Assembly (NCBI GenBank): GCA_037447655.1
Contig: JBBHKE010002255.1
Span: 185,703-213,936 of the forward strand
DNA: 28,234 bases
Origin: Zygnema cylindricum
Taxonomy: Eukaryota > Streptophyta > Zygnematophyceae > Zygnematales > Zygnemataceae
Direction of reading: 5' to 3'
The position numbers and the translations under genes are program-made. This document shows positions 27,807 through 28,234 of the stretch, piece after piece. The notes beneath the pieces are model-generated. The model saw only the letters and a list, made by a program, of their open reading frames with translations, did no database searches and had not been told where the DNA came from. Positions within the stretch are counted from its first letter, which is position 1. Every line of letters starts with the position of its first letter.

Positions 27807-28234
27807 AAACCAAACAAAATTAACTTTAAGAAAACCAAACACTGAAAAGAAGATAACACAAAAGAACAAAAGAAGAAGCTTAGGTATTTAATTCTCACTA
27901 CCTAACGAAAACATAGATGAGAAAGGGAGGAAGGGAGAGGGAGAGGGAGGAGAAGGACAGATGTATACCTCGTAGAAACTTAGCTCCGAAAAGGAGGGGG
28001 AGAGGAAAAAAAGGGTATGATGAAATAATCCGAAAACTTAACTGAGACAGGTGAGGGATGTTGTTTTGGAAACCTTTAGTACTCTCTATATCTAGTTTGT
28101 GAGAAAGAGATTAAGAACTTAGTCACTTTTGTGTACAGACTGAATTATAGTAGACAGGTGTTAGTGTGGTGTGTAACTCCGAAGGGAGTACACAGGCTTG
28201 GTACACTCCAGGGACACGTGTCAGTCCGTGAGAC
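27807..28234. other. end of window, no gene seen
   Basis: A purine-rich patch with GGGAGA units lies at about 27920-27960 and another at 27990-28010. The rest is unremarkable and no coding frame is supported. Confidence 0.45.

Overview
The window looks like nuclear DNA of a land plant or close streptophyte relative. Two intron-bearing genes lie on the + strand, inside AT-rich DNA carrying short non-autonomous transposons, microsatellites and long purine/pyrimidine tracts. The plant assignment rests on gene 1. Its deduced protein follows the plant form of RELCH (the LisH/coiled-coil/HEAT-repeat family that includes Arabidopsis At5g16210) almost residue for residue in several exons. I recalled that family member rather than aligning it, and I cannot name the species.

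Region 1 (1-2166) is upstream DNA of gene 1. It has a dense cluster of GTAC cores at 870-1130, two runs of which are spaced at whole helical turns, then a TATA-like box at 1079-1086 and a possible 5'-UTR intron at 1406-2119.

Region 2 (2167-17266) is gene 1, a RELCH-like gene with 18 coding exons. I joined them by hand. Every junction keeps phase, and the exons total 3714 nt (1237 aa plus stop). The protein runs LisH, coiled coil, second LisH-like helix pair, coiled coil, disordered acidic linker, and a C-terminal HEAT-repeat half. Intron 16 (14149-14535) has all the marks of a minor-spliceosome (U12) AT-AC intron. Intron 17 carries a hAT-like MITE with an exact 8-bp target duplication.

Region 3 (17267-19888) holds the gene 1 3' end and an intergenic stretch with a second small inverted-repeat element (18909-19056) and several microsatellites.

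Region 4 (19889-23196) is gene 2, a family I do not recognise. Two small exons (37 and 27 codons) feed a large exon encoding a very charged, repeat-built helical protein. Its frame is lost at an indel near 22204-22239. The original frame resumes downstream, shows LxLxL-type (EAR-like) motifs, stops once at 22813, and continues open to 23196. It is either a decaying gene or a rapidly evolving repeat gene.

Region 5 (23197-28234) has no gene I can support. It holds a polypyrimidine tract of about 550 bp, a diverged direct duplication with 194-bp offset, a GAGAGG array between 32-bp direct repeats, a foldback, a CGTAA pentamer cluster, hexamer and GA arrays, and a degenerate 19-bp repeat.

Best candidates for a second look are the AT-AC intron, the uncharacterised charged gene 2 with its broken frame and EAR-like tail, and the GTAC cluster upstream of gene 1.
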